Source: G963669175 sp964648415
Lineage (GTDB): Bacteria > Electryoneota > Electryoneia > Electryoneales > Electryoneaceae
Length of the DNA stretch: 5,806 bases
Direction of reading: 5' to 3'
NCBI GenBank assembly: GCA_964648415.1
Contig: CAZYOC010000276.1
Span: 1-5,806 of the forward strand
The notes beneath the pieces are model-generated. The model saw only the letters and a program-made list of their open reading frames with translations. It made no database searches and was not told the DNA's origin. The position numbers were made by a program, and so were the translations under genes. Below are positions 5,641 to 5,806 of this stretch, piece by piece. The stretch's first letter is position 1. Each line of letters begins with the position of its first letter.

Positions 5641-5806
5641 CCGGAACGAAGTGTAGCTTGCGGTGTCTCGTGGTTTGGGAAAGCCGTGAATCCAGAATAA
5701 ACAAGTACTTAAGAATCTTAGTATGTTCGATTCTTTGTAAGAACCACTATAACTCGGTTTATGCGAAAGTCGGCCTAAGTGCTTTTGAATTAAAGAAATA
5801 GGTGGA

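Larger units (their letters stand above)
5049..5806. other. Gene-free spacer upstream of meaB
   Basis: I find no reading frame with recognisable protein similarity or a good ribosome binding site on either strand, and no tRNA or cobalamin riboswitch. The short plus-strand frames here run through palindromes and repeats and look accidental. The stretch holds a hairpin region at 5143-5177, a GC-rich palindrome at 5289-5307, an inverted-repeat cluster at 5380-5456, a decayed dispersed repeat at 5618-5640, and an AT-richer right end. The mix suggests an accumulation site for small mobile or repetitive sequences. Confidence 0.55.

Noticed and set aside
5613..5801. Plus-strand frame of 62 codons at the right edge
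   Set aside because: Its start is inside the decayed palindromic repeat, and the protein resembles nothing I recognise.
1..5806. CRISPR array, tRNA or rRNA genes
   Set aside because: There are no regularly spaced direct repeats, and I see no cloverleaf or rRNA-like sequence on either strand.

Overview
The window reads as a bacterial chromosome segment, most likely from a gammaproteobacterium. That placement is an inference from the overall GC-rich codon use, the style of the MeaB and radical SAM proteins and the many short palindromic repeats; no rRNA or tRNA is present to confirm it. Three genes are supported and all lie on the minus strand. In transcription order they are meaB (3910-5037), a small cysteine-rich CGGC-domain protein (3328-3693) and a large radical SAM protein of the TIGR03960/TIGR03936 type (204-2792). 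Every other long reading frame is a shadow of these genes or lies in repeat-rich spacer.

Layout from left to right. 1-203 is spacer with an ATTCCA-N8-TGGAAT palindrome and one copy of a GCCCGGG-type repeat. 204-2792 is the radical SAM gene. 2793-3327 is a long spacer filled with repeats. It holds a 234-bp MITE-like element with 16-bp perfect terminal inverted repeats and a TTAG duplication, then a second 106-bp inverted-repeat structure, then a rho-independent terminator for the CGGC gene. 3328-3693 is the CGGC gene, with a strong ribosome binding site, a GC-rich leader hairpin and a sigma70-like promoter in front. 3694-3909 also holds an inverted partial copy of the MITE end. 3910-5037 is meaB. 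5038-5806 contains no convincing gene, only short palindromes and inverted repeats.

Functionally, MeaB is the G-protein chaperone of adenosylcobalamin-dependent methylmalonyl-CoA mutase, and the radical SAM protein carries a degenerate N-terminal cobalamin-binding-like region before its [4Fe-4S] domain. The CGGC protein is a putative metal binder with eight cysteines. The genes share a strand but are separated by 200-500 bp spacers, and the CGGC gene has its own promoter and terminator, so they look like separate transcription units rather than one operon. No cobalamin mutase gene is in the window. I see no convincing new multi-gene system; the most notable material is the repeat architecture around the CGGC gene and the uncharacterised radical SAM protein.
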